Positions 24,702-33,724 of a stretch of 64,000 bases of DNA are shown here, in pieces. Position 1 is the first letter of the stretch; each line of letters starts with the position of its first letter. The stretch lies in the NCBI GenBank assembly GCA_021848465.1, contig JAJZUP010000002.1, positions 284,524 to 348,523 of the forward strand, in the 5' to 3' direction. A program made the position numbers and the translations under genes. The notes below the pieces were generated by a model. That model had not been told where the DNA came from. It ran no database searches and saw nothing but the letters and a program-made list of their open reading frames with translations. The DNA is from Pseudomonadota bacterium. Lineage in GTDB: Bacteria > Pseudomonadota > Gammaproteobacteria > Burkholderiales > Gallionellaceae.

Positions 24702-25760
24702 ATGCGCCTTTCCGACCTCCAGCTTCGCCTGCAAGACCTCGACTGCAAGCCCTGCCATATCGAGCGCCTGCTGCGCGGCTGGGTGCAGCGCCGCTCCTAT
24801 GACCGCAAGAGCAGCCCGGCGGCCACTTTTTTTCCTGCTGCATTGCGCGCCGCCCTGCCCGCCATCGAGGCTGAGCTGCAAGGGCTGGCGCGGCTGAAAA
24901 GCGCGCACCCCGACACACTCACCCTCTCGCCGAGAGAGCAGGAACTGCGCCGCGACTCGGAAGTGGCGCGGCTGCTGGTGGAGCTGCACGACGGGCAGTT
25001 GACGGAAAGCGTGCTGCTGCCGCGCGGCGGCTTGTGCATTTCCACGCAAGTGGGCTGCGCGGTGGGTTGTGTGTTTTGCATGAGCGGCCGCGCCGGCCTG
25101 GTGCGCCAGCTCGACAGCGCCGAGATCGTGGCCCAGGTGGTGCTAGCGCGCAGCCTGCGCGCGGTGAGCAAAGTGGTATTCATGGGCATGGGCGAGCCGG
25201 CACACAATCTCGACAACGTGCTGGAAGCCATCGAGGTGCTGGGGATGCTGGGCAACATCGCGCACAAGAACCTGGTGCTTTCGACAGTGGGCGACCTGCG
25301 CGTGTTCGAGCGACTGCCGCAGCAAATAGTCAAACCCGCCCTCGCCCTCTCACTGCACAGCACCGACGATGCGCTGCGTGCGCAGTTGCTGCCGAAAGCG
25401 CCGCGCATCCCGGTGGCCGAGCTGGTGGCGCAGTGCGAGGCGTATGCGCGCGCCACGCACTACCCGACGCAATACCAATGGACGCTGATCGAAGGCGTGA
25501 ACGACAGCGATGCCGAGCTGGAGCGCCTGATCGCATTGCTGACCGGCAAATACGCGATCATGAATTTCATCCCGTTCAACGCGGTGGACGGCCTGCCCTA
25601 CCGCCGCCCCGCGCCCGAGCGCCTGGCGCGCATCGTGGGCATGCTGAAGCAGCACGGCATCGTCACCCAGTTGCGCGACTCCGCCGGGCAGGAGGTGGAA
25701 GGCGCGTGCGGCCAGTTGCGCGCGCGGGCCGTGCAGGCCAGGGATCGCACAAGCAGCTGA
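24702..25760 (+). CDS. Radical-SAM RNA methyltransferase, RlmN/Cfr family paralogue
   Basis: 352-residue protein. The radical-SAM cluster is CX3CX2C at Cys119, 123 and 126 (GCAVGCVFC). SAM-binding motifs are VVFMGMGEPAHNLDNV, LVLSTVGD and ALSLHSTDD, and the methyl-carrying Cys lies near residue 338 (EVEGACGQL). RlmN methylates A2503 of 23S rRNA and A37 of some tRNAs. The short N-terminus and divergent body suggest this is a second RlmN-like copy rather than the canonical enzyme. ATG 24702 and TTG 24687 are both possible starts; neither has a clear ribosome site. Confidence 0.87.
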   Translation: MRLSDLQLRLQDLDCKPCHIERLLRGWVQRRSYDRKSSPAATFFPAALRAALPAIEAELQGLARLKSAHPDTLTLSPREQELRRDSEVARLLVELHDGQLTESVLLPRGGLCISTQVGCAVGCVFCMSGRAGLVRQLDSAEIVAQVVLARSLRAVSKVVFMGMGEPAHNLDNVLEAIEVLGMLGNIAHKNLVLSTVGDLRVFERLPQQIVKPALALSLHSTDDALRAQLLPKAPRIPVAELVAQCEAYARATHYPTQYQWTLIEGVNDSDAELERLIALLTGKYAIMNFIPFNAVDGLPYRRPAPERLARIVGMLKQHGIVTQLRDSAGQEVEGACGQLRARAVQARDRTSS

Positions 25761-25921
25761 AATCCGCGCATCACAGGCAGTCCGCGGCACCCCACTCCCT
25801 CCAACTTAACGCGCCCTTTGCGCGTGCCGTCACGGCAATTTCCGTTTTGTAAGCAATTGACCTAGAATGCTTTGCAGCATGTAGCCTCATCCAACCACCC
25901 TCGCTCAGGAAGGATACGACC

Positions 25922-26758
25922 ATGACGAAAGCCTGCCATGCATTGCTGTTTACCCTCTTCAGTTTGTTTATCGCTCCCGCTTGCCTTGCCGCACAAAAAG
26001 ACGCAGCCAACTGCAAGGATCATCCGCTGCTCTCCCGGCTTCCCGACTACTGGATCGAATCATGTACGCTGAAGCAGTTCGATGCCTACGGCTTCATGGT
26101 CGGCAAAGGTAAACCGCTGCAGGTGGAGGGCCTGTTCACGAACATCCGTTACCAGCCTCCCGCCGGGCTGACGCCCAAGCCAAGCACGCTGCAGGTGCTG
26201 CGCAATGTCGAAAACGCCGTGAAGCAGGTGGGCGGCACTCTCGTGGCAAGCGACTCCAGCAAGGAGACGCTGAAGCTCAGCAAGGACAACAAGGAGTTGT
26301 GGATCGAAGTCTGGGCTGACTATACCGGCAAGTACATCCTGACCATCGTGGAGAAGGCCGCAATGGCGCAAGAGCTGGTGGCAAACGCCGACGCCTTTGC
26401 CAACGGCCTCAAGGCGACCGGCCACATTGCGCTGGAGGGCATTTATTTCGACACCGCAAAGACCGAGCTCAAGCCCGAGTCGGACCAGGCCATTGCCGAG
26501 GTGGCGAAGCTGTTGAAAAACGATGCCGGGCTGAAGCTGTATGTGGTCGGCCATACCGACAACACCGGCGCGCTGGACGGCAACATGAAGCTTTCCGAAG
26601 GCCGCGCCCAGTCGGTCGTGCAGGCGCTGGTCAAAACGCACGGCATTGCCGCGACGCGCCTCAAGGCCTATGGCTCCGGCCCGTATGCGCCGGTCGCCTC
26701 GAACGATAGCGAAGAAGGACGTGCAAAAAACCGCCGCGTCGAACTGGTGAAGCAATAA
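25922..26758 (+). CDS. OmpA-family secreted protein
   Basis: 278-residue protein with a signal peptide (ending near CLAA). Its N-terminal domain (~25-165) is of unknown type, with the Cys pair CKDHPLL...ESCTL. The C-terminal OmpA domain (~170-278) carries IYFDTAKTELKPES, VVGHTDNTGALDGN, LSEGRAQSVV and the closing AKNRRVELV; the Asp and Arg that bind diaminopimelate are in place. It is likely periplasmic, anchored to murein. First of three secreted-protein genes in a row. Confidence 0.9.
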   Translation: MTKACHALLFTLFSLFIAPACLAAQKDAANCKDHPLLSRLPDYWIESCTLKQFDAYGFMVGKGKPLQVEGLFTNIRYQPPAGLTPKPSTLQVLRNVENAVKQVGGTLVASDSSKETLKLSKDNKELWIEVWADYTGKYILTIVEKAAMAQELVANADAFANGLKATGHIALEGIYFDTAKTELKPESDQAIAEVAKLLKNDAGLKLYVVGHTDNTGALDGNMKLSEGRAQSVVQALVKTHGIAATRLKAYGSGPYAPVASNDSEEGRAKNRRVELVKQ

Positions 26759-26772
26759 CAATCGGAGGCACC

Positions 26773-27879
26773 ATGGCCCGCATAACTTCCCTGCTGTTTT
26801 GTTTGCTCACCGGTACCGCGCTCCAGGCGCAGGCGGCCGATCGCCTGCCGGTTTTTGCCGGCAGGATGCACGTGTATGTGCTGGTTGAGGTCGACGGCAC
26901 CGTCAAGACCTGGGGCAGCCCAAGTGACGGCGAAGGCCCCTACCTGGGCGATGGCACCGACGGCAACGTCGCCGCGCGCGATGAGCCGACGCCCATTCCC
27001 GGCGTGCATGACATCGTGGATGCGGCGGTCGGCACCCAGCATGTGCTTCTGCTGGCGCGCGACGGCACGGTTTACGCATGGGGACGCAACAACATGTGCG
27101 AAGTTGGCACCGGCAATGACAACGGCATCAAATCGCCGGTGGCCGTGGCCGGCGTGAGCGGCGTCAAACAGGTTGCCGCCTCAGAGGGAATTTCCGGCGC
27201 GGTGCTCAATGATGGCACCGTGTGGATGTGGGGCAATGCGCAAACCGGGCTGCTGGCAAACGGCGCCATCGGGTGGAAAACGGAATGCGCCTCACACCCG
27301 GTAAAGGTTGCCGGGTTGTTCGGTGTAAAGAAGATCGCCACGGATGGCTCGAACGCCATCGCGCTCAAGGAAGACGGCACGGTGTGGGGTTGGGGCATTA
27401 ACAAAGGGGCACTCGGCGACGGCAGCACCGAGCCGCGCACACAACCGGTACAAATGCAGGGCATCAGCAATGCAGTGGATATTGCAATTAACGGGAACGC
27501 CGCCATCGTGCTGGCGGACGGTTCGGTGCGCATGACCGGCGGCACGCAAACCACGCCCTACAAGGTAGCGGGCGTGGCCGATGCAGTTTCGGTACGCAGT
27601 ACATCACAGACGACCATTGTGCGCTTGCGCAATGGCACCTTGCTGGGCTGGGGCAACGGCTACTTTGGCGTGCTGGGAGATGGCCATGGCGACCGCGAAG
27701 ATTCGAAGCCGCACCCGCCTGTCGGCCTTGGCCCGGTACTCGCCCATTACCTGATGGATAGCGAAAACTTCGCTATCCGCGCCGATGGCACGGTGATGGC
27801 ATGGGGCATCTATGGCGGAGAAAAAGGCGGCTGGATCAAGAAGCCGATACCGTACATGAAGGTAAAGCTGTCTAACTGA
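26773..27879 (+). CDS. Secreted RCC1-repeat (beta-propeller) protein
   Basis: 368 residues with a signal peptide (SLLFCLLTGTALQAQA). About seven RCC1-type blades follow, each with a variant of 'DGTVxxWGxN..GqLGdGt' (VDGTVKTWGSP, RDGTVYAWGRNNMCEVG, NDGTVWMWGNAQTGLL, EDGTVWGWGINKGALG). The fold is a seven-bladed propeller used in protein binding; the role in this envelope cluster is unknown. It lies 14 bp after the OmpA-like gene with GGAGG before the ATG. Confidence 0.88.
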   Translation: MARITSLLFCLLTGTALQAQAADRLPVFAGRMHVYVLVEVDGTVKTWGSPSDGEGPYLGDGTDGNVAARDEPTPIPGVHDIVDAAVGTQHVLLLARDGTVYAWGRNNMCEVGTGNDNGIKSPVAVAGVSGVKQVAASEGISGAVLNDGTVWMWGNAQTGLLANGAIGWKTECASHPVKVAGLFGVKKIATDGSNAIALKEDGTVWGWGINKGALGDGSTEPRTQPVQMQGISNAVDIAINGNAAIVLADGSVRMTGGTQTTPYKVAGVADAVSVRSTSQTTIVRLRNGTLLGWGNGYFGVLGDGHGDREDSKPHPPVGLGPVLAHYLMDSENFAIRADGTVMAWGIYGGEKGGWIKKPIPYMKVKLSN

Positions 27880-27911
27880 TTAACGAATCTTCAAGGGCCG
27901 AAGGGGGAAAT

Positions 27912-28700
27912 ATGAAATCAACTCTTGCAATACCGGGTGCAATTATTTTCTTGGTGTTTTCTGCAACGGCATTCGCTGACTGCGAGATGCGCCCAAGCAC
28001 CGACAAAGAAGCCGAATACTTCAAGCAGACTTTTGCCGCGCTCAAAAGCACGCTGCCGACGGCCCCGTCCGGCTGGGCACAGGAAGTGCGCGACGGACAT
28101 GTCGACAAATTCGTCTGCGCATCCGATCCCGAGGGAAATTTCGATGTGCGCGTGAATGCGACCTATACCTACCATATGGCGAAAGAAGAAAGCGATCGCA
28201 GGTATGCCGAGTATCGCTCGGTGGACAAGGAAATTGAAAAGCTGCGCGAGCTGCCGCCCGAGGTGGCCAAGGAACGCCAGGTCTGGCTGGACAAAATGAG
28301 CGAGGCCAACCGCGCCTCGAACAAGGCCTACAAGGATGGCGACAAAAAACAGGCCAGCCGCCTGAGCGATGAGGCCGATGGCTACAGCCGCAAGGGACGC
28401 GAGATCAGGGACCGCTACTGGGCGAGCATCCAGCCGCAAGTCGAACAACTGGAGGCGAAACAGAAATCCATCCACTACTCGGACGTGACCGAGAACGTGA
28501 GCATCATCGCCAACGAACACAACGCCGAACGTATTTTCCCGGACGAGGCCGCGGAACTGACCTTTGGCAAGATGCCTAAAGGCAATAAAACCGGCCTGAA
28601 AGTGCAGTACATCCGGGTGATTGTGAAAGGCGGCATGCCGGAACGCGATGTCATCCTGAATGCCATCGAGCGCGACAAGATCGCACAGCTTGTTCATTAG
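27912..28700 (+). CDS. Secreted coiled-coil protein, unknown function
   Basis: 262 residues with a signal peptide (FLVFSATAFAD). The middle is a charged helical stretch (~85-175: DKEIEKLRELPPEVAKERQ, QASRLSDEADGYSRKGREI) that probably forms a coiled coil. Start at 27912 has AGGGGG upstream. Third in the OmpA/RCC1 cluster and closed by a strong terminator. Family not recognised. Confidence 0.7.
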   Translation: MKSTLAIPGAIIFLVFSATAFADCEMRPSTDKEAEYFKQTFAALKSTLPTAPSGWAQEVRDGHVDKFVCASDPEGNFDVRVNATYTYHMAKEESDRRYAEYRSVDKEIEKLRELPPEVAKERQVWLDKMSEANRASNKAYKDGDKKQASRLSDEADGYSRKGREIRDRYWASIQPQVEQLEAKQKSIHYSDVTENVSIIANEHNAERIFPDEAAELTFGKMPKGNKTGLKVQYIRVIVKGGMPERDVILNAIERDKIAQLVH

Positions 28701-28754
28701 CCGTCCCCGAACGCACCAAGGAAACAGGCTCAATAAAGCTGCACTGCGCCTGGC

Positions 28755-28803
28755 AAAAAACAATCGTCCACGCCGGCCCCGTGTCGTCGTGGACGATTTT
28801 TTA
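28755..28803. terminator. Intrinsic terminator after OmpA/RCC1 cluster
   Basis: 11-bp perfect stem AATCGTCCACG (28762-28772) and CGTGGACGATT (28788-28798) with a T-run after it and an A-run before it. This gives bidirectional factor-independent termination between the secreted-protein cluster and psd. Confidence 0.88.
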
Positions 28804-28864
28804 CACGCCATCACTTTGCCCGACGCCGGTATAATCCGCGCTTTGTTCATTACCGGAAAGCACC

Positions 28865-29713
28865 GTGTCCGATCGTTTAGCCGTATTGCCGCAATACCTG
28901 ATGCCCAAGCAGTTGCTGACTGCGCTGGCCGGGAAATTCGCCAGCGCCCGCCTCGGCGGTTTTACCACAGCGGTGATCCGCCGCTTTGTTGCGCGCTACG
29001 GCGTGAACATGCAGGAGGCGGCCAATCCGGACATCGCGAGCTACGCCAGCTTCAACGAGTTTTTCACGCGCCCGCTGCGCGACGGCGCGCGCCCGCTGGC
29101 GCAGGCCGACCTGGTCTGCCCGGTGGATGGCGCGATCAGCCAGTTCGGCGCGATTGAGCGCGACAGTATTTTCCAGGCCAAGGGCCACAGCTACACTACG
29201 ACGGCGCTGGTGGGCGGCGATGCCGGGCTGGCCGCGCAATTTGCCGACGGCAGTTTTGCCACGCTGTATCTGAGCCCCAGGGACTACCACCGTATCCACA
29301 TGCCGTGCAGCGGCCGCCTGCGGCGCATGATCCACGTGCCGGGCGCATTGTTTTCGGTGAACCCGACCACCGCGCGCGGCGTACCCGGCCTGTTCGCGCG
29401 CAACGAGCGCGTGGTGTGCGTATTCGACGGCGAATCCGGCCCGTTCGTGCTGACGCTGGTGGGCGCCACGATTGTCGGCAGCATAGCGACCGTGTGGCAT
29501 GGCGTGGTCAACCCGCCCCGCCCCGGCACGCTGCGCGAATGGCGCTACGACGACCGCGACATCACCTTGCAGAAAGGCGAGGAGATGGGGCGCTTCCTGC
29601 TCGGCTCCACGGTGGTGATGCTGTTCCCCAAGGGCGCGCTCGATTTCACCCCGGAGTGGCACCCCACCAAGCCGCTGCGCATGGGCGAGGCGATGGGCAA
29701 CCGCCCGCGCTGA
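28865..29713 (+). CDS. psd: Phosphatidylserine decarboxylase proenzyme
   Basis: 282-residue inner-membrane enzyme that makes phosphatidylethanolamine. The self-cleavage motif LGST is present with Ser248, the future pyruvoyl group. Other family motifs are FNEFFTRPL, CPVDGAISQFG, LSPRDYHRIHMP (catalytic Asp/His) and FSVNP. The GTG start at 28865 gives MSDRLAVLPQY, matching the family N-terminus; the ATG frame at 28660 in another phase is not real. Confidence 0.95.
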   Translation: MSDRLAVLPQYLMPKQLLTALAGKFASARLGGFTTAVIRRFVARYGVNMQEAANPDIASYASFNEFFTRPLRDGARPLAQADLVCPVDGAISQFGAIERDSIFQAKGHSYTTTALVGGDAGLAAQFADGSFATLYLSPRDYHRIHMPCSGRLRRMIHVPGALFSVNPTTARGVPGLFARNERVVCVFDGESGPFVLTLVGATIVGSIATVWHGVVNPPRPGTLREWRYDDRDITLQKGEEMGRFLLGSTVVMLFPKGALDFTPEWHPTKPLRMGEAMGNRPR

Positions 29714-29722
29714 CACACCGCA

Positions 29723-30370
29723 ATGAAACAGGCCATTCCCGGCAAGGATGAAATCGCGCTGATGCCGCCCTTTGCCGGCCTCGCACTGGAGCATGTGCGG
29801 GTGCCTGCCAGCGCGGCGGAATTTGCCGAGGCCTGCGCCGCCATCATGAGCGCCGGCGTGGTCGGTTTCGACACCGAATCGAAACCCACCTTTGCGGTGG
29901 GCGAAATCAGCGACGGTCCGCATGTGGTGCAGTTTGCGCTGCACCATTGCGCCTACCTGTTCCAGGTGCATCGTGCGGAAGGACGGGCCTGCCTGCTGGA
30001 TCTGCTGCGCTCGGAGACGCTCATCAAGGTGGGCTTCGGCCTCCAGTCCGACCGCGGCCATATCCAGCGCAAATTCGGCATCGAATTCGGCGGCGTGGCC
30101 GACCTGAACAGCGTGTTCAGCATGCGCGGCTACCAGCGCGAGCTGGGCGTCAAGAATGCGGTGGCGCTGGTTTTCGGGCAGCGCTTCAGCAAATCGAAAA
30201 AGGTCACCACCACCGACTGGTCGCGCCACGAACTGTCCGCGCAGCAAATGCTTTACGCCGCCAACGACGCCTATGCCGCACTGAAAGTATTCGAGGCGCT
30301 GGAGCTGCCGCACGTGGAGCTGCCGATCATGGGCCGCCCGCTGCCCGAACCGGGCGCAGACAAAACCTGA
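29723..30370 (+). CDS. RNase D-like 3'-5' exonuclease (DEDDy)
   Basis: 215-residue single-domain exonuclease. DEDD residues visible are D50 and E52 in VGFDTESKP, Asp in GLQSDRGHI, and the final Asp in YAANDAYAALKVFE, with Tyr at the DEDDy position. There is no HRDC domain, so it is a short RNase D/WRN-exo type that could trim structured RNA. It follows psd by 9 bp, likely as its operon partner. Confidence 0.88.
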   Translation: MKQAIPGKDEIALMPPFAGLALEHVRVPASAAEFAEACAAIMSAGVVGFDTESKPTFAVGEISDGPHVVQFALHHCAYLFQVHRAEGRACLLDLLRSETLIKVGFGLQSDRGHIQRKFGIEFGGVADLNSVFSMRGYQRELGVKNAVALVFGQRFSKSKKVTTTDWSRHELSAQQMLYAANDAYAALKVFEALELPHVELPIMGRPLPEPGADKT

Positions 30371-30426
30371 ACATTGGAGTAGGATGGTCGCGCAGTTCTT
30401 CCCTTAATCACAAAAGGAGTTTGATC

Positions 30427-30564
30427 ATGCCAAAGAACCATGATGCCCATCGTGACCTCAAGAAGAAACCGTTGCTGACCCTGAAAGAAAAGCGCACGGC
30501 GAAACACGCCAAGAAGCAGAACCGCAATTCCCAGTCGATGGTAATGCCTGCCACTACCCACTAA
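30427..30564 (+). CDS. Small basic protein (45 aa)
   Basis: 45 codons with an excellent ribosome site (AAGGAG, 7 nt spacing). The product is Lys-rich: AHRDLKKKPLLTLKEKRTAK and KKQNRNSQSM. Tiny proteins of this kind, with a DLKKKP...LKEKR..K pattern, are widespread in betaproteobacteria; function unknown. It is followed by a strong terminator. It is hidden within a longer spurious frame. Confidence 0.75.
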   Translation: MPKNHDAHRDLKKKPLLTLKEKRTAKHAKKQNRNSQSMVMPATTH

Positions 30565-30589
30565 CTCAAACCGTTCCAAACAGGACACC

Positions 30590-30617
30590 AGCCCGGCTCT
30601 GCCGGGCTGTTTGTTTG
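30590..30617 (+). terminator. Intrinsic terminator
   Basis: 8-bp stem AGCCCGGC/GCCGGGCT with TCT loop and following GTTTGTTTG; ends the small-protein transcript and faces the 3' end of selO. Confidence 0.85.
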
Positions 30618-30648
30618 CGCAGGCCATTCATTGCATGCGCCCGGCAGC

Positions 30649-32169
30649 TCAGGAAGAGCAACTTACCTCAAGACTGGATGCCCAGCCCGGCGGCAGCTCG
30701 GCATAGCGCTGCATGCCGGGCTGCTCCGCATACGGCTGGCGCAGCAGCACCAGCAGCGTGTCGATTTCGGAAAATTCCCGTTCGCGCTCTGCGCGCTCGA
30801 TGGCAAGCTGCGCCAGGTAGTTGCGCAGGATGTATTTCGGGTTCGCGCGATCCATGCGCTGCTTGCGCTCCGCATCGGTGCTGCCCTCCTGTTGCAAGCG
30901 CGCACGGTAATCCGCCGCCCAGACATCGAACGCGGCACGATCCCGCATCTGATCACGCAGTACGGCATTCAGTGCACTAGGCGTACTGTCGAACTGGCCG
31001 AGTGCACGGAACGTATTGGTGTAGTCGAGCCGGTTTGCGCGTAACAGTTGCAGCCAGGCGCCGATCAAAGGCACATCGGCCTGCGTGGCTGCGCGCAGCC
31101 CCAGCTTCTCGCCCATCGCCTGCATGTAACAGCTATTAAAGGTGCGTGCGTACTGCGCCAGTACCGCTTCGGCATCCTGCTCTGGAATCAACGGCGATAG
31201 CGCGCGTGCCAGGCAGGCGAGATTCCACAGGCCCACATCCGGCTGCTGATCGAATGCGTAGCGGCCATTGGGGTCGGAGTGATTGCAGATGTAGTTTGGA
31301 TCGTAGGCTTCCATGAAGCCGAACGGGCCGTAGTCCAGCGTGATGCCGAGAATCGACATGTTGTCGGTGTTCATCACGCCATGCGAGAAGCCCACCGCCT
31401 GCCACTGCGCCATCAGCTTCGCTGTGTTCTGCACCGCCTGTTCGAGCAGCAACAGGTAGCGCTCGGCCTTGCCCTGCCAGTGCGGGAAATGGCGCGCGAT
31501 TACATAGTCGGCCAGCGTGGCGATATGCTCGTGCTGCTTGCGGTAGAAAAACACTTCGAACGAACCGAAGCGCACATGCGACGGTGACAGGCGAGTGAGC
31601 ACGGCAGCGGTTTCGATGCGCTCGCGGTACACCTCCTCGTCGCTGCCGGTGATGCACAGCGCGCGCGTGGTGGGAATGTTAAGGCCGTGCATGGCTTCGC
31701 AACACAGGTATTCGCGGATGGTGGAACGCAACACGGCGCGGCCATCACCCTGGCGCGAATACGGCGTCAGGCCCGCGCCCTTGAGTTGCACATCCCACAG
31801 CTCGCCATTGCGGTTGCGCACTTCGCCGAGCAGGATGGCGCGACCATCGCCGAGCTGCGGCACGTAGTAACCGAACTGGTGCCCGGCATACAGCATGGAG
31901 AGCGGTTGCGCGCCGGGCAGGAGCCGGTTGCCGGTGAAATATTCCACAAACTCCGGGTGCGCGCTGCTTGCCGGGTCGAGGTCGATCAGCGCTGCGGCGT
32001 GCGCGTTGAAGCTGACCAGATAAGGCGCGGGCAACGGCGTGGGAGACTGGCGGCTGTAGAAATGTTGCGGCAACTGCGCATAGCTGTTGTCAAAGTTGAG
32101 CGCATGCAGCCCACGCCATGCAGCGGGCTGTTCCGGGTCAAGCGCAAAAAATTCCGTCAATTTGTTCAT
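30649..32169 (-). CDS. selO: Protein adenylyltransferase SelO (YdiU family)
   Basis: 506-residue pseudokinase-fold enzyme that AMPylates proteins using an inverted ATP orientation, linked to redox homeostasis. Motifs include LYAGHQFGYYVPQLGDGRAI, DVQLKGAGLTPYSRQGDGRA, HGVMNTDNMSILG and LDYGPFGFMEAYDP (metal-binding Asn/Asp). The conserved C-terminal CSS has Cys504, where animal homologues have selenocysteine. Length is normal. It is convergent with the small-protein gene. Confidence 0.95.
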   Translation of the reverse strand: MNKLTEFFALDPEQPAAWRGLHALNFDNSYAQLPQHFYSRQSPTPLPAPYLVSFNAHAAALIDLDPASSAHPEFVEYFTGNRLLPGAQPLSMLYAGHQFGYYVPQLGDGRAILLGEVRNRNGELWDVQLKGAGLTPYSRQGDGRAVLRSTIREYLCCEAMHGLNIPTTRALCITGSDEEVYRERIETAAVLTRLSPSHVRFGSFEVFFYRKQHEHIATLADYVIARHFPHWQGKAERYLLLLEQAVQNTAKLMAQWQAVGFSHGVMNTDNMSILGITLDYGPFGFMEAYDPNYICNHSDPNGRYAFDQQPDVGLWNLACLARALSPLIPEQDAEAVLAQYARTFNSCYMQAMGEKLGLRAATQADVPLIGAWLQLLRANRLDYTNTFRALGQFDSTPSALNAVLRDQMRDRAAFDVWAADYRARLQQEGSTDAERKQRMDRANPKYILRNYLAQLAIERAEREREFSEIDTLLVLLRQPYAEQPGMQRYAELPPGWASSLEVSCSS

Positions 32170-32291
32170 GGCTGCGCGCAGAAGCGCTCAAGAGTCGAGG
32201 TCAGTTGCAGCAGTCTAGGCAGAGCGCATGCCACATTCAACCTTGATAAAAGCAGGGGCAAAAACCCGGCGCCCCTATTGATCTTGATAGA

Positions 32292-32320
32292 TTGACACGC
32301 CTTGCGGCAGTCCCTAAAGT
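32292..32320 (+). promoter_or_regulatory. Sigma70-type promoter for ORF6N gene
   Basis: TTGACA (32292-32297), a 17-nt spacer and TAAAGT (32315-32320) form the best promoter candidate in the 294-bp gap between selO and the ORF6N gene. No other gene was found in the gap. Confidence 0.45.
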
Positions 32321-32463
32321 TCAGCGCGCTTGCTGAATTGCTGAAAGCACACCGCGCCACACGCATGGCACAGGGCCGAATGAAACGATCCCCAGACAGG
32401 AGCTGGCCGCAAGCAAGATGACCGCACAATCGGGAGCCAGTTTGCTACGACAAAGGGGAAAGC

Positions 32464-32982
32464 ATGACCGCAACAATCGCCCAGATCGAATCGAAGGTGC
32501 TCCTCATCCGAGGGGAGCGGGTCATGCTCAGTCAGCACTTGGCCGAGCTTTACGAAGTCGAGCCGAAAATCTTGAATCAAGCCGTCAAGCGCAACATCGA
32601 ACGCTTCCCGGAAGATTTCATGTTCCAACTCACAGAAGAAGAGGCCGCATCTTTAAGGTCACAAATTGTGACCTTAAAGACAGGTCGTGGACAACACGCC
32701 AAATACCTGCCCTACGCCTTCACCGAACAGGGAGTCGCCATGCTTTCCAGCGTCCTGCGCAGCGAACGTGCCATCCAGGTCAACATCGAAATCATGCGCG
32801 CCTTTGTACGCCTGCGACAGATGCTGGCCGGCAATGCCGAATTGGCGCGCAAGCTGGCTGCACTGGAAAAGAAATACGACGCGCGCTTCAAAGCCGTCTT
32901 CGAAGCCATTCATGAATTGATGACCCCGCCGGAGAACAAAAAGAAACGGCCCATCGGCTTTGCGTCATGGGAGAAGAAATGA
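32464..32982 (+). CDS. ORF6N-domain protein (phage-antirepressor-like)
   Basis: 172-residue protein. Residues ~10-95 are an ORF6N domain ([56 protein letters not shown]). A C-terminal coiled coil follows ([20 protein letters not shown]). ORF6N/KilA-N proteins come from phages and often carry regulatory roles. GGGGAAAG precedes the ATG. It opens a small accessory island between selO and clpB. Confidence 0.85.
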   Translation: MTATIAQIESKVLLIRGERVMLSQHLAELYEVEPKILNQAVKRNIERFPEDFMFQLTEEEAASLRSQIVTLKTGRGQHAKYLPYAFTEQGVAMLSSVLRSERAIQVNIEIMRAFVRLRQMLAGNAELARKLAALEKKYDARFKAVFEAIHELMTPPENKKKRPIGFASWEKK

Positions 32983-33068
32983 ATTTCGATGCTGACCCCA
33001 TATCACCGTTGCATGAGCAGAAGTGAAGCAATTGCGATGTGTAACGTATAGCGATACAATCGACCGCC

Positions 33069-33347
33069 ATGATAAAGAGCTTTGCGCACAAAGGCATCAA
33101 GACATTTTTCGAAACAGGCTCGAAAGCTGGAATCCAGGCCGCGCATGCTCCGAAACTGAGATTGCAACTGGCCGCGCTGAACCGCGCAAAGAGGCCTGAC
33201 GACATGGCCGTGCCCAACTGGCGGCTGCATGCGCTCAAAGGCAACCTGGCTGGGCACTGGGCAATCACGGTAAATGGCAACTGGCGCATCACCTTCCGCT
33301 TTGAAAATGGCGATGCACTGTTGGTGGATTATCAGGACTATCACTGA
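33069..33347 (+). CDS. higB: HigB-type RelE-family toxin
   Basis: 92-residue toxin of the HigB (graT) group: MIKSFAHKGIKTFFETGS, APKLRLQLAALNRA, DDMAVPNWRLHALKG and GHWAITVNGNWRITFRFENGDA match closely. It cleaves mRNA at the ribosome. The XRE antitoxin higA follows after 10 bp. There are 86 bp between the ORF6N stop and this start. Confidence 0.93.
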   Translation: MIKSFAHKGIKTFFETGSKAGIQAAHAPKLRLQLAALNRAKRPDDMAVPNWRLHALKGNLAGHWAITVNGNWRITFRFENGDALLVDYQDYH

Positions 33348-33357
33348 GAGGCAACAA

Positions 33358-33639
33358 ATGGCAACCATGCACAACCCTCCCCACCCCGGCGAAGTACTGC
33401 GCGAATGGCTGGGCGATATGAGCGTAACCGAAGCGGCCGACAGGCTCGGCATCTCACGAGTTACGCTCTCGCGAGTACTGAACGGCTCCTCCGGCATCTC
33501 CGCCGACATGGCCCTGCGCCTGCAAGCCGCGCTCGGCACCAGCCCGGAAATGTGGATGGGGCTGCAAGATGATTACGAACTGTGGCAGGCCTCAAAGGTC
33601 AAGCGGCCGCGCATTGAGCCGTTTCCGTTGGCAGCTTGA
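33358..33639 (+). CDS. higA: HigA-type XRE antitoxin
   Basis: 93-residue antitoxin starting MATMHNPPHPGEVLREWL, the standard HigA opening. The HTH is MSVTEAADRLGISRVTLSRVLNG and the tail is LGTSPEMWMGLQDDYELWQA. It represses the operon and binds HigB. GAGAGGCAAC upstream serves as ribosome site. Confidence 0.93.
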   Translation: MATMHNPPHPGEVLREWLGDMSVTEAADRLGISRVTLSRVLNGSSGISADMALRLQAALGTSPEMWMGLQDDYELWQASKVKRPRIEPFPLAA

Positions 33640-33724
33640 AAATCGTCGCCTGTCTAGAATTGTTGATGAGTAATGTATGATTAACAAATAAGAGCGGATA
33701 TAACCATAGGAAAGAAACTAGATA

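Noticed and set aside
28877..30313. 478-codon open frame on the minus strand
   Set aside because: Antisense to psd and the RNase D-like gene, both with complete motifs.
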